Source: Motacilla alba alba
Taxonomy: Eukaryota > Chordata > Aves > Passeriformes > Motacillidae
Reading direction: 5' to 3'
NCBI RefSeq assembly: GCF_015832195.1
Contig: NC_052020.1
Span: 186,001-250,000, forward strand
DNA length: 64,000 nt
The translations under genes and the position numbers were made by a program. Positions 42,001 to 52,701 of this stretch are shown piece by piece (the first letter of the stretch is position 1; each line of letters starts with the position of its first letter). A model generated the notes under the pieces. That model was given only the letters and a program-made list of their open reading frames with translations, did no database searches and was not told the DNA's origin.

Positions 42001-42189
42001 TCTCATGTGCATAATAGGTACACAAAGCTTTGATCCTAAGTAAGTCAGCAGAGCTGCACCAGTGAGCTTTGGGGGAAAATAAAAGGAAGATCAGACTCAA
42101 ATGATGGCTATACCTTCCTTTTCCAAAAGTATTAAGTGTATTTGAAAATGGTCTACTGTTGGTTTGGATACTGCAGCCTTGGCTCCAGA
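37151..42189. other. non-coding stretch, no gene seen
   Basis: AT-rich unique sequence with no supported gene. It contains a (GT)n microsatellite at 39.04 kb and a short direct repeat at 40978-41020 (gaataaccaaatcat twice). The first few hundred bases next to the RASSF10 island could hold the 5' part of a divergent transcript; no exon can be named. Confidence 0.55.
39038..39067 (+). repeat. (GT)n microsatellite
   Basis: Fifteen alternating GT units. On the minus strand it makes the Thr-His runs seen in small non-genic frames. Confidence 0.95.
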
Positions 42190-44005
42190 TGCCATGAAAT
42201 GGTGGGAGGCAGCAAGGAGGGTGTGCAGCAAGGTCAAAATCCGGGACTGCAGGAGAGTAAAATCTGGCCTCTTCAAGGATCTTCTTGGTAAAGTCCTATG
42301 GGATAAAGCCCTGCAGGCAAGATGGGCCCAAAAAGGCAGGTTAATATTTAAGGATTGCCTCCTCAAAGCTCAGGTGTGATGTATCCCAACAAATTAAAAG
42401 TCAGGCAAAAATATCAGGACACCTGCTTGGATGAACAAGGAGCTCCTGGACAAACTCAGGTGCCAAAAGGAAGCCTACAGAGGGCAGAAACAAGGACAGG
42501 TGAGCTGTGAGGAATGCAGAGAGACTGTCCAAGCATCCAGGGATCAGGTTAGGAAAGCCAAAGCCCTGACAGAATTGAAGATGACCAGGGACATCAAGGA
42601 CAACAAGAGAGCTTCCATAGGTACGTTGGTGATCAAAGGAAAGCTGGGGAAACGTGGGTCGTCTCCATAAGGGAAGGGATGCCTGGTTACCTGGGACATG
42701 GAGAAGGCTGAGGTATCCAGTGAAACTTCTGCCTTGATTTTCACCAGCAAGGGCTCCAGCCTCACCCCCTGCGTTGCAGCAGGCAAAGGGACTGGGGTAA
42801 TGTAGTACCTCCCACTGCAGGGGACCAGGTTAAAGACCGTCTAAGGAACTTGGAGGTGGACAAATCCACAGGACCTTATGAGATGCAGACACAGCTCCCA
42901 AGGTAACTGGCAGATGAAGTTGTTAATCCACTATCCATCAGATTGGAGAAGTCATGGCTAGTCCAGTGAAGTTGCCATTGACAGAAAACAGGGAAGTATA
43001 ACCCACATGTTTTGCCACTGAGGGCAAATCGTGCCAGAAGAGCGACTGAAATCCTCTGCCTGGGCTTGTGCAAAACATCTGACTCTGCCCCACACAACAC
43101 CCTTGTGGCCTGCCCCAGGGCTGGTGTTGGGACAGGGGTCATTTCACATCTTCCTTGGCAACGTGGGCAGTGGGACCGAGTGCCCTCTCAGCAGGTTTGC
43201 CCACAGCACCAAGCTGTGTGTGGAGTCAATGCGCTGCAGGGAAGGGATTTAATGCAAAGGGACCTTGACAACTTGAGGGGTGGGCTCAGGCAAGCCTCAT
43301 GAAGTTCAGCAAGGCAATCCCAGGGGAAAATAAAGGCTGGGAGGAGAGCAGCCCTGATTTGGGGATGCTGGTGGATGAGAAGCTCACCATGAGCCAGCCA
43401 TGTGCACTTGCAGCCCAGAAAGCCAAACAATCTGGGCTGCATCCACAGCAGCCTGGCCAGCAGGTGGAGGGAGGGGATCCTGCCGCTCTGCTCTGCTGAG
43501 ATCCCAGCTGGAGCACTGCACCAGCTCTGGGGTCTCCAGCATAAGGACGTGGACCTGCTGGAGCAAGTCCAGAGGAGGTGATGATGATGCTCTGAGGGCT
43601 GGAGCTCCTCTGCTGTGGACACAGGCTGGGGGAGCTGGGACTCTTCAGCCTGGAGAAGATAAGACTCCAGGGAGACCTTATAGCTCCTTCCAGGCCTAAA
43701 GAGCTACAAGAGAGCTGGAGAGGGACTTTGTGCAAGGTCATGCAGTGATAGGAATGGGGTAATGGCTTTAAACAGACAGAGAGTAGATTTAGGCATATGG
43801 AAGAGGTTCTGCACTATGACAGTGGTGCAGCACTGGCACAGGTTGCCCAGAGAAGCTGTGGCTGCATTATTCCTGGAAGTGTTCATGGCCAGGTTGGGTG
43901 AAGTTTTGGGCAACCTGGTCTAGAGGTCTTCGACTCATGGCAGAAGTGTTGGAATTAGATGTTCTATGGGGTCCTTTCCCACCCAAAACAGTCTACAATT
44001 CTGAA
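42190..44005 (+). mobile_element. degenerate CR1 LINE (ORF2 remnant)
   Basis: This is an old, 5'-truncated CR1 retrotransposon in plus orientation. In order I can follow the linker region that precedes the reverse transcriptase (frame at 42431-42670, with the [11 protein letters not shown] and RDQVRKAKA segments), scattered palm segments, and then the C-terminal and 3' untranslated part. The RT active-site box, normally FADD, reads FAHS at about 43196-43207, so the catalytic aspartates are lost. Comparison with the usual CR1 order shows at least two internal deletions: one between the regions near 42985 and 43010, and one between the 'HN' block near 43100 and the 'LG' block near 43125. Stops and frameshifts occur throughout. 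The 3' end shows the CR1 signature 'gatgttctatggggtcctttccca' split over degenerate octamers. The left boundary is uncertain by some tens of bases. Confidence 0.88.
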
Positions 44006-47000
44006 ATACTCAGTGCAAATATGGTAATTTTAATTATTTTTCACTTGTAACTTCTTTGCTTTTATGTTAAATGGTTCTCTAATCCCTTGAGAACATGTTC
44101 AAGTGTCTCACTTCTCGAGTGCTTCTTTCTTTGGTTTTGACCATGCAGCTCAAAAGAGATGAACTAGGTCATTCATTACCTTCTTGAGATTTATCATGAA
44201 GGCTTTTAACTACTCCAAATACTCTTGTGGATTCTCCCCAAGCCAACTTGTGAATTTCCTTTGGAGTCCACCTTGTCCCCCGAGTAAGGAAACTCTGTGT
44301 TCCCAGCAGCACAGAGGATACAGAGTTTCCCATAGAAATACTCAGATGAACTCTTTTTCAGGTCACTTTTACATTTGTGGAAGGGACTGGAACTCTCTGG
44401 CCTTAATGGGGATGATGGTTAGTGAAGAGTTCTCCTGTTGTTTTTTCTGTAGAGGCTGGGTAGAGGAGCTGCTCTCTGTCCGCTGGGATCAATGACAAAG
44501 CTCTTCACTTTTGGCCTTACGCTTTGCTGGGAGCTGGCCCTGGAGTGCCGAGGGTTGGAACCATCAGTTAGGCATGAACAAACATCTGTTTTCATGCTGG
44601 CAGTGTGAGTAATGTGGCTCCTCAGCATCACTGCCACGAAGGAAGAGATCAGCCTTGGCATCAGGTCTTGGCAAACGTGTCCAGCTCGCGTGTGCTCACA
44701 GGCAGGCTCTGCGCGCTGCACTCTGTGAGCAATTCCTGCAGGTACAAAGAGAGGGTTTGGGTTTAATTATATACTATTTGAGCTGGAGAACAGTCAGTGA
44801 CGTGTGTTCCTGTCTGTGGCTATGAAGTGGGTATGCTCATCCTATCACCCCACAAACACGTTCACCTGGAAATCTGTAAGAATCAGAAGCTCTGTGTGCA
44901 AATGGGGGCTATTTCTGTATCAGGTGGGGACCTCTCTTATGTTTACATTAGTGACATCTTTTTCTCCAGAGAAATATCTCACTATAATATATTTTTAGAA
45001 ATATTTTCTAAAAGCTCAGAAACCTCCCTGAAGTGAGTTGTGGTACAAGCAGGATGCATTATTGCAGTAGGATGTTCTGGCAGATTGGAATGAGGACAAA
45101 TGAATTCTCAGAGCTTGAATGAACAGAACTTTCAGTATTGCCAGTATTACCATGAAGTTGGTTGAACTCTGTCCTACAAATGTACTGAGCAGCAATCTGT
45201 TTTACCTGTTCTGTTTTTATGATCACTAGTTGATTTCAGCTTTTATAGCACAGAGCTGTATTCAGATAAGGTTTAAATATGCAGCTATGAATCCACAGGT
45301 AAGAGGTGTAATTTACTTTTCAGTTATAATGAAATCCTTACTGAATTCAGACTGTGTGGTTATTACCTTCTCCAGCCTCATCTTCTCTAGCTGTGATCTT
45401 CTAACTCTTTGCAGAAAGCATTCCCAAAGCCTTTCTTCTGAACTTTTGTATTATTTTTTCATGGCATTCATATCTTTGACCCGTTTCTAAATGCTTTTCT
45501 TTTGTATTCTTGGTAGATCATCATGCTGCCCTTGAATCAAGCCTTTATTAGGAATTCAAACGAGTCAATACAATTTATAGTTTAATAAGTACATATGCTT
45601 TAAAAAATATTTCAACAAAACGTAATGAAAAATGACTTAAAGAGAGTATGAGCTGGATAGAGACAGTGTGTATTCACTGACCCCATCCTGACACTGACAG
45701 TGGCAACAGAAGTAGCTCCAGAGGCCACAAGTCTCTTCAGAAAGCAAGATTTCTACGATGCCTTTCTTTCCCTTGAGCAAATACATCCTGAACGGCAGAA
45801 AATAAAATGAGGGGCAGCTCAAGCTGGTGAAAAAACATGAGTGGTAATATGCAATGTGAGAAAGGAACCTACGTTAAAGTCGTGTGGGAAAAGCCCTGGA
45901 GTTGGGTGCATGCAGCAGGGAAAATGAGATGTGTTATTCTTTGGAGCCTGGCTTTCCTGAGAGCCCTAAAGGATGGTGAGATCTCAGGAAATTATGGGTT
46001 TCCCTCAGGATGGCCCAGCACAGGTCTGAGCAGGAACATTGGAGGAGACACCTGGATTGTTTAGAACCTGTTGCATTGCTATTTATAATTTTAAAAATTT
46101 TGCTTGATCCTTTTCCTTCAGCTTAGTAAGACAGTGTGAACCCTAGCTAAGGCGTATGTATGAAACTGAAATGGAAGTGAGGGAGAAATGACATCAAATG
46201 CAATGCAAGGAAAAAAAGAAAAGAGAAATTCAGGGGATGTCAAGAAAATCAGTCTGCTCTGACACTTTCTAGAGCTTTGTTTTAAAGAAAGTGACATCAA
46301 CATTGATAGGAAAAAGAATTGACACAGCACTGTAGAATATAGTGAACGATCTTGGCAGAAATGGGGACCAGATCGAGAGCCAGGGTGTCTGCCGTGCCAA
46401 ATCCTCACAAAACCATGCAGGTATTACCTGCAGCAAGTGAAGAAGAGGCTGTTTATCACCGTGCCTGCCTTTCTGTGTAATGCTGGGCTTTTTGCACGAG
46501 GGTCTTTTCAGCTGAGCTTCTGAATTGGCAATGGCAATAAAAGTGAGGTTGTGTCTGCCTCGTTCACTTGTCACTGGGGAAAGAAAGATGCTCCACCCAT
46601 CAGCAGCTCCTTGGGCTGCACTGGTCTCTGCATCCTCATTCTCTTGCTCCTGTGAAGAGCCTCCAGCCTCAGCCTTTACAAACAATTCCCAGGGAGTCCC
46701 GTGGGGCTCCGGAGGTGGGTGTGGGTTCTGCTGGCAGCTGATTGCTCTGGATGCCTCGCATGCATTGCTCCTCAGTGCTTATAACGTCAGTTGTCAAAAG
46801 CTGACACTTCAGTGGGAAAAATAGCACCAGAAGGCCACATTTATGGTGTTTCCTGGCCATTAATGACTGAAGAACAGTAATTTTTTAATGATTTAATACG
46901 TGCCATCTGCAAAGGCTGCTGTTGTAATGGCCCATATATATATTTTACATCCAGTGTGGACTTGAGACTTATGTGTCACTAATGAGTACATGAAATAATA

Positions 47001-48001
47001 AATATAGGTAATTTGGGTGTGTTTTATATGCAGAAAACAAATGAGTCTGCTACTTCTACTAGGAATATTCATCATAAATCAGATTTTTAGTAGCTTAAAG
47101 TCAATTAACTTCTTAAAGCTGTGATGGCTTACATCAGCCTAAGCTTTGGTTCAGGCATCTTTTTGAAGCTGTACTGCCTACAGTTTTTTGTTGCAATTTG
47201 TGGCAACTTGTGAATCCCATTTACTTTGTTTTAGTAAGGAAATTTAATTTTATCATGAGAAAATGCATTTTTTGCTCCAAAACTTGGTCAGCTCATTGTT
47301 TTTAAGCGAGGGGCACTGTCTAAACTGAGACTAAAAATTTCTTCACCTCAAAACTTAAATCCCTCATTGTTATGACAAGTCCTCTATTCTTTTCAGCATT
47401 TCATTCCTGCACTTCATTTCTATCGTCCTTGTGCCAACATCAGTCATTGGTTTTGGCAGTGTTTCTTAACCTTTGAGGAGGAAAATTAAGTGATTTTTCT
47501 CCATCTTAAAGAGTTTTAGCACTCTTGACAGCTCGAGGCCTGTTTTTCCTAAGGAACTTGTCAGTGTTCAATGTTCTGCTCAGAGGCACGACCTCAGCCT
47601 TGTCAAGTTGTTTATGGCTTCAGAGCTCTGTGCTTTGGGTGTCCAGCCTCAGAACACGCTGTTCAGCCACTGCTGTGCATGATCCAGCTCCACTGACACT
47701 CTCCTCCTGGGGACTGGGGAAGGTGCTATACAAAATCAACAAAGCAAACCAATCAATTAAAAAAGAAAAAAAAAAGAAAGGGAAAACTGAAGCCTTCACT
47801 GCGGGGTTTGAGATTTTTGAAAGGAAAAGGAGGATAAAAAGAGAGAGGCCACACATATTTGGCAGAAACTCTGGCATTAGTAGCATAGAAGCAGTGTCAG
47901 GAGTGAAAAATAGACCTTACTGAAAATCCTGGGAGAATTACACTCTGAATAAGGGAAGACTTGATTCTGGGTTGCTGCCACAGGTGTCAAGGAAAGCAGG
48001 A

Positions 48002-48155
48002 GATGCTCAGAGCTGTAGGGCACAATCCTGCAATCTTCACAGCCCAGGACAGCTCCAGTCTCATGTCTCCCTTGTTAGGATGCTCAGAGCTGTAGGGCAC
48101 AATCCCGCAATCTTCACAGCCCAGGACAGCTCCAGTCTCATCTGTCCCTCATTAG
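48002..48155 (+). repeat. 77-bp tandem duplication
   Basis: A 77-bp unit starting gatgctcagagctg occurs twice head to tail, at 48002 and 48079, with very few differences. The near identity suggests a recent local duplication. The 92-codon frame that crosses it repeats part of its own sequence and is not supported as a gene. Confidence 0.9.
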
Positions 48156-48879
48156 AATCCCTGCTCACTCATCCTGCAGCCCGAGTCAGTGATATGGAGC
48201 CTTTGGCTGGAAGCTGCAAGGAAGCTGAAATCCAAGATCAGCATGTTTGACAGGGAGGGCCCTAAAGAACAGCAGACTAGATCCTGGGAAGGGCAGCAGC
48301 TGGTTGGTGTGGTAAAAATATCTGGATACCCACAAAGCTCCCACCTTCTTTAATTAGAGTGGATTTGGATCAAACCTGAGTGCAGGAATCGCTGAATTCT
48401 TAAACTTTCTGTTAGATTTAGTTCTCTTTATTCACTAATAGGGCTAATTATTGTTTCCAAATGGGGGGTTGGAGGTCTTCAGGTAAGCAGAGCTCTGGAA
48501 AGGTCACAGCCAGGGCTGGGGTCCTGTCAGCCTGTGTAGGCAGAAAATTGACTTGAATTCTCTCTAGCATGATTTGGCTCCCCCCTCCCTTCTCCTTTTC
48601 AATCAGTACAGTAGAAAGTTTGTTTGAAGGGAGATAATTTTACAAAGTGCTGAGTTCAGTGTTCCAGAGCCTCTGGCATTCAGCAGGAGACCTGCATGCT
48701 TTTAATCTATCTCCTGCGTTCCTATATTAAAGGAAATGTTTTCAAAGTGATTTGAGCAAGTTACCTGTGTGAAACCCGCTAACAAATAATAGGATATATG
48801 CGTGTAACAGTTACTTCACTTTCAAAGCTTGCCCTTAGGAGCAGAAAAGATTTTTCATGGCTAGAAATACTTCTCTTTG

Positions 48880-48882
<3 letters not shown>

Positions 48883-48939
<57 letters not shown>

Positions 48940-48967
48940 AGAGAGAGAGAAAGAGAAGAGAAGAAAG
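48883..48967 (+). repeat. 54-base poly(A) tract followed by (GA)n
   Basis: 54 consecutive A bases lead into about 20 bases of alternating GA and then AAGAG-type purines. The long A tract could be the tail of a processed retrocopy, but nothing upstream looks like a spliced mRNA, and CR1 does not leave poly(A). A slippage-grown microsatellite is the simpler reading. Confidence 0.9.
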
Positions 48968-49743
48968 GCTCTTGTATGCTTGTATGTGATTTTTCATTGC
49001 TGTCTCTCTTCTGCTGGCTTTAATCATGTAAGCCTCCCACCAAGGTCAAGGGGAGTTCTGGTTGATTTACAGGCTACAGGAACTGGGAACTGATGCAGAT
49101 TTAGTGACTGTTTCCATAGACCAAAGGAAACAGTGGAGGCAAGAAGCAAATCCCAAACCCTGGAACCTCCTCAGTCATTTCCTCTTCACCAGTGTTTCAC
49201 TCCTTGAGACAGAGATCCTGCCCATGATTGCAGCACTATCCTGTTGAAGAGCAGATCCTGCAATCCTGTGTTTGGGCTGGTGAACGCTCCCGTTTCCCAG
49301 TGCCTTGGAGATTTGCTGAAGAGATTCAGGCAGCTGCAGCTCTGAGCCAAGACTCTGCTGATCCTCAGCACTTAGCAGGATCTCATTTATTCTGTATGGT
49401 GCAAACCTGCAGAACTCCAGCCAGTCTTAGAGCACCGTGATTCTGAGTCCCCTTTAATTTCCTCCAGCTGGTGGAATCCTCTCCAGGGATCCAGCAGCAG
49501 GGAGCAACAGTGGGGCGCAGGGCTGTTTGCTGTGCAGCCTGGTCCTTCTGTTCTCAGGATTTCCCTGTGCTCAGCACTGGGCTCTGCTCTGGGCTTGCCT
49601 CACGCTCCAGCAGGAAGGCTGAGCTCAGGTTTGGCTCTGTGAAAAGCAACATGCCAGAGCCCAGGAGAGTTTTGTGCGTGAAAGGGATGGCCATCCAGGG
49701 AATGAGCAGCCTGCTCAGCACAGCGTGACCCTGTCTCTGAGAT

Positions 49744-49800
49744 TTTGTAAGAGATAATCCTAAGATTATTCAAGATTTTGTGAGAGACAACCGTAAGAGA
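49744..49800 (+). repeat. short imperfect tandem repeat
   Basis: The segment agattttgtaagagata...cctaaga recurs about 35 bases later as agattttgtgagagaca...cgtaaga. It is two imperfect copies only. Confidence 0.6.
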
Positions 49801-50984
49801 AAAGTGAAGAGTCCACAGTGAAAAAGAAAAAATGGGAGAGAAAGAGATGTTGCTGCTTGGGAATTTGGACTATGATCTTCTGCTGAGCAGTGTGTATGCA
49901 CTGTTGGTTAACTATTTTTGCATGAGTTATTTGATCTTTCCAGTTAGTTTTGCTCAAGTGTATTTGTAGTGACAAAACGTGGCAATGTAACTCAACAGTC
50001 CTTCATCCTGGAAAGCTGATTTCCTTATTTCACTTTCCATCAGTACCTCTGCTACCACTGTTTCCTGTCAAAGTAATTTTTCTGCAAGTCTCTTCCATCA
50101 TTAGAGCTCCTTCTAATTTGAACAGCTGCTTGCACTGGTTGGGCTAAGATTTAGGCCCACAGTAACAGGATCTCCTTCCTAACAGGTACTGGGGGAGCAT
50201 TTCCCCCATCTTCCCTTCCACTCTGTTTGACCTGGCACCTTCATCCTACCTTGCTCTGCTCTGTAGTGTTTAGCTCTTTCTTCAACCTACCATTGCAGCT
50301 CCTGTTGTCTTACAGATGCTTTTAGGCACAATCTGTTCCATTTCAGGTGTCAGAACAAGTGGAGGGAATGGTGTCACTCCACGGCTCCAGAGGGTATTGG
50401 CCTGTCACCCAGCCTCCTCCAAAGCCCAGTGTGGTCACTGTGAGTCTGGGGATGCTTGCATCCACAATCTTCCTGTCACTGTGGAATTAATACATCACTT
50501 CTGAGGTTTGTGTTTCAAAGTACATTAAATGCTTGTAATTGCTTACAAACTACACCGGGATGACTCCAGTGTACCTCACTCCCACCAATGTTCCAGCCGT
50601 GTCCCAGCCAGGTGTAGGGCACCACAGCAGCGTGGGTGGCACTGGCAGGAGGGAGCAGCTCTGGCTGCTGCTGTTCTCCAGCCCCTTCTGACGCCATCAG
50701 CCAACAGGATTTTTGCCAGTTTGGTGAAGTACATTCCACAGTGTGTGTGGGAGCTGCCTTCCCAGGAGTGGTGCCCCACAAAGCTTTAACCGGGTCAGTG
50801 CCCTTCTGACACTGCTGGTGTCAGATCGCTGCACCTCCGGGTTCAGATTCCCGACAGAGTTTTGTGCCTCCTGCCTGCAGCTCCTGCGGAGTCCCTAACT
50901 CTGTACACATGTAATTCCTCACGGTCACCGCTGTGCTCAGAGCTCTGCAGGGTTAGATTGGATTTCGGGAGGCAATTCTCCGCT

Positions 50985-51610
50985 GTGAGGGTGGGCAGGC
51001 CTGGCCCGGGTGCCGGGAGCAGCTGTGGCTGCCCCTGGACCCCTGGCAGTGCCCAGGCCGGGCTGGCCGGGCTCAGAGCAGCCCGGGCTAGCAGGAGCTG
51101 TCCCTATCCTGGGCAGCGGGGCAGCATCTGGGTGCTGTGCTTTCCAGCCCAGACGATCCCAGCCGCTGGTGCTGCGGGTGCCAGCCCCGGCTGAGCGGGC
51201 AGTGCCGGCCAGTCGAGACAGCAGCGTCGCGGCCCCGCCGCCGCCCGGGCCCCGGGGCCCGCCGGCCCTGGGGCCCCGCGGGCTCCGCCGGCCCTGCCCG
51301 GGCCCCGCGGGCTCCGCCGGCCCTGCCCGGGCCCCGCGGGCTCCGCCGGCCCTGCCCGGGCCCCGCGGGCTCCGCGGCCCTGCCCGGGCTCCGCGGTCTC
51401 TGCCGGCCCTGCCCGGGCCCCGCGGTCTCTGTCGGCCCCTGCCGGGCGCTGCGGGCGCCGCTGCCTGCTGCCCTGGCCTCGTCCGCTTCCAGCCGAGGGT
51501 AAGGAGGGGCAGCGCCCTTCCCAGCGGCAGGAAATCCTCCCGCACGCCCGTGCCCGGGACGGTCCCCAGGGCGCGCCGTGCCCGCTCCGCCTGAGCCGCC
51601 ACAGCGCTCA
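50985..51610. promoter_or_regulatory. orphan CpG island
   Basis: About 600 bases of very GC- and CpG-rich DNA lie between AT-rich flanks. The core (51243-51450) is a 29-bp minisatellite, but the flanks on both sides, especially 51480-51610, are CpG-rich without obvious repetition. Open frames on both strands look collagen-like (Gly-Pro-Arg or Pro-Ala-Arg repeats) but are produced by the GC-rich repeat and lack family motifs. It could be the promoter of a non-coding RNA or of a distant first exon. No such exon can be named. Confidence 0.5.
51243..51450 (+). repeat. 29-bp GC-rich minisatellite
   Basis: A 29-bp unit beginning ggccccgcgggctccg starts at 51272, 51301, 51330 and 51359, with degenerate copies on both sides (about six in all). 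Because 29 is not a multiple of three, successive copies are read in different frames, yet no stop appears in several of them. This is why long open frames appear here on both strands. Confidence 0.92.
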
Positions 51611-51833
51611 CAGCCCGCACAAAAGCCGCAGGAAAGGTGCTTTCCTGATGCCACGGGAACAGCTTTTCCCAGCAGAGTCGCCAGAGTTCAGAATGCTGGT
51701 TCCTTGATGTCTTTTTCCAAGGCTGAGAAAGGCAGAGGTCAGCCGATGGCCAAGGGAAGAGGTGACTTGACAGGAACAGCTCCTGCTTGTGCCGGGAGAG
51801 TTCCAAACTCAGCCTCATCACAGGAAAGGGTTC

Positions 51834-52571
51834 ATGTTTATCGCCGTGGGTCTTCTGGGCAGTTAGGACTTGGTGACGTGAAGGAGAGATCTTGACTCCA
51901 TTTCAGAAGGCTGGTTTATTATATTATTATATATATTACATTAGAAAAGACCACACTATAACTATACTACACAGAACAGAGAGAAAGTTTCATCAGAAGG
52001 CGAGACAGGAATAGAAAGGAATGAATAACAAAGTTCTGTGACTCTCTGCCATGCTAGAGTTTTGCCCTGTAACCCAGCCTGGAGAAAGCTATGGAAGTTG
52101 AAAGCTGTGTTCTGTCTTCAGTGTATCTTCACGTTACTGAAAATAAACCCCGAGCACGAACTGCATCCTCTTCTGGCACAAAATGGCCAACAATCTCTTG
52201 TTACAAAGTCTTTTAAGACTAAACTATCCAATAAAGAACTGACACCTAGATTATTTTCCCTTTTAACCCAATAACTGATCCCACAGAGCCCCAATGGGGA
52301 CTTTTCTGCCCAATTACAGAGTGCCACCCAAACCCATGGAGAAGGAGGAAGAAGAAGCATGAAGAAGAAACCCAGGATGACACCCTGTGCCCTCCATCTT
52401 GCTCCCATCCACAACATACTAAAAATCCCAAAACCTCAATTTCTCACCAAGTGACACACCTACACTACTCTCTGTAATCTATTTCACACTTCTAGCCTAT
52501 CTTGAAGTCTAGGAATCTTTCTCCATGGATGAGGGTCAAAGTCAGTGCTCCCCTGGGGATCAGGACACCCC
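51834..52571 (-). mobile_element. endogenous-retrovirus LTR, passerine type
   Basis: On the minus strand I see a U3-like region of over 500 bp. It is followed by AATAAACCAG and a short U5-like tail reading 'ccttctgaaatggagtcaag', which resembles LTRs common in songbird genomes. The AT-rich stretch before the signal (51915-51945 on plus) fits the 3' part of such LTRs. No gag, pol or env remnant flanks it, so it is probably a solo LTR left by recombination. Boundaries are uncertain and I could not identify target-site duplications. I cannot assign the exact family. Confidence 0.6.
52108..52178. repeat. 70-bp direct repeat, copy 1
   Basis: About 70 bases starting tctgtcttcagtgtatcttc and ending near cttctggca recur at 52631-52701 in the same orientation with about seven mismatches. 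Copy 1 lies inside the LTR-like region and includes AATAAACC on the plus strand. Confidence 0.85.
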
Positions 52572-52630
52572 AGAACAAAGAAAGAAATATTCCTAATTAT
52601 ATGGAATATATGGAACTGAGTTTCCACAGT

Positions 52631-52701
52631 GTTTTGTCTTCAGTGTATCTTCACGCTACTGGAAATAAACCCTGAGCATGAACCTCATCATCTTCTGGCA
52701 T
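52631..52701. repeat. 70-bp direct repeat, copy 2
   Basis: This is the second copy of the repeat at 52108-52178, about 523 bp away and just outside the recognisable LTR. The pair may show that two overlapping LTR fragments sit in tandem, or that the intervening segment was inserted with duplication of a flank. Confidence 0.85.

Larger units (their letters stand above)
44006..50984. other. non-coding stretch, no gene seen
   Basis: AT-rich unique sequence with small repeats, listed separately. No family is recognisable in its open frames, the longest being 138 codons at 46269-46685 (minus). The part near 46880-47110 is AT-rich and repeat-free and could hold a conserved element, but nothing specific is seen. 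Confidence 0.55.
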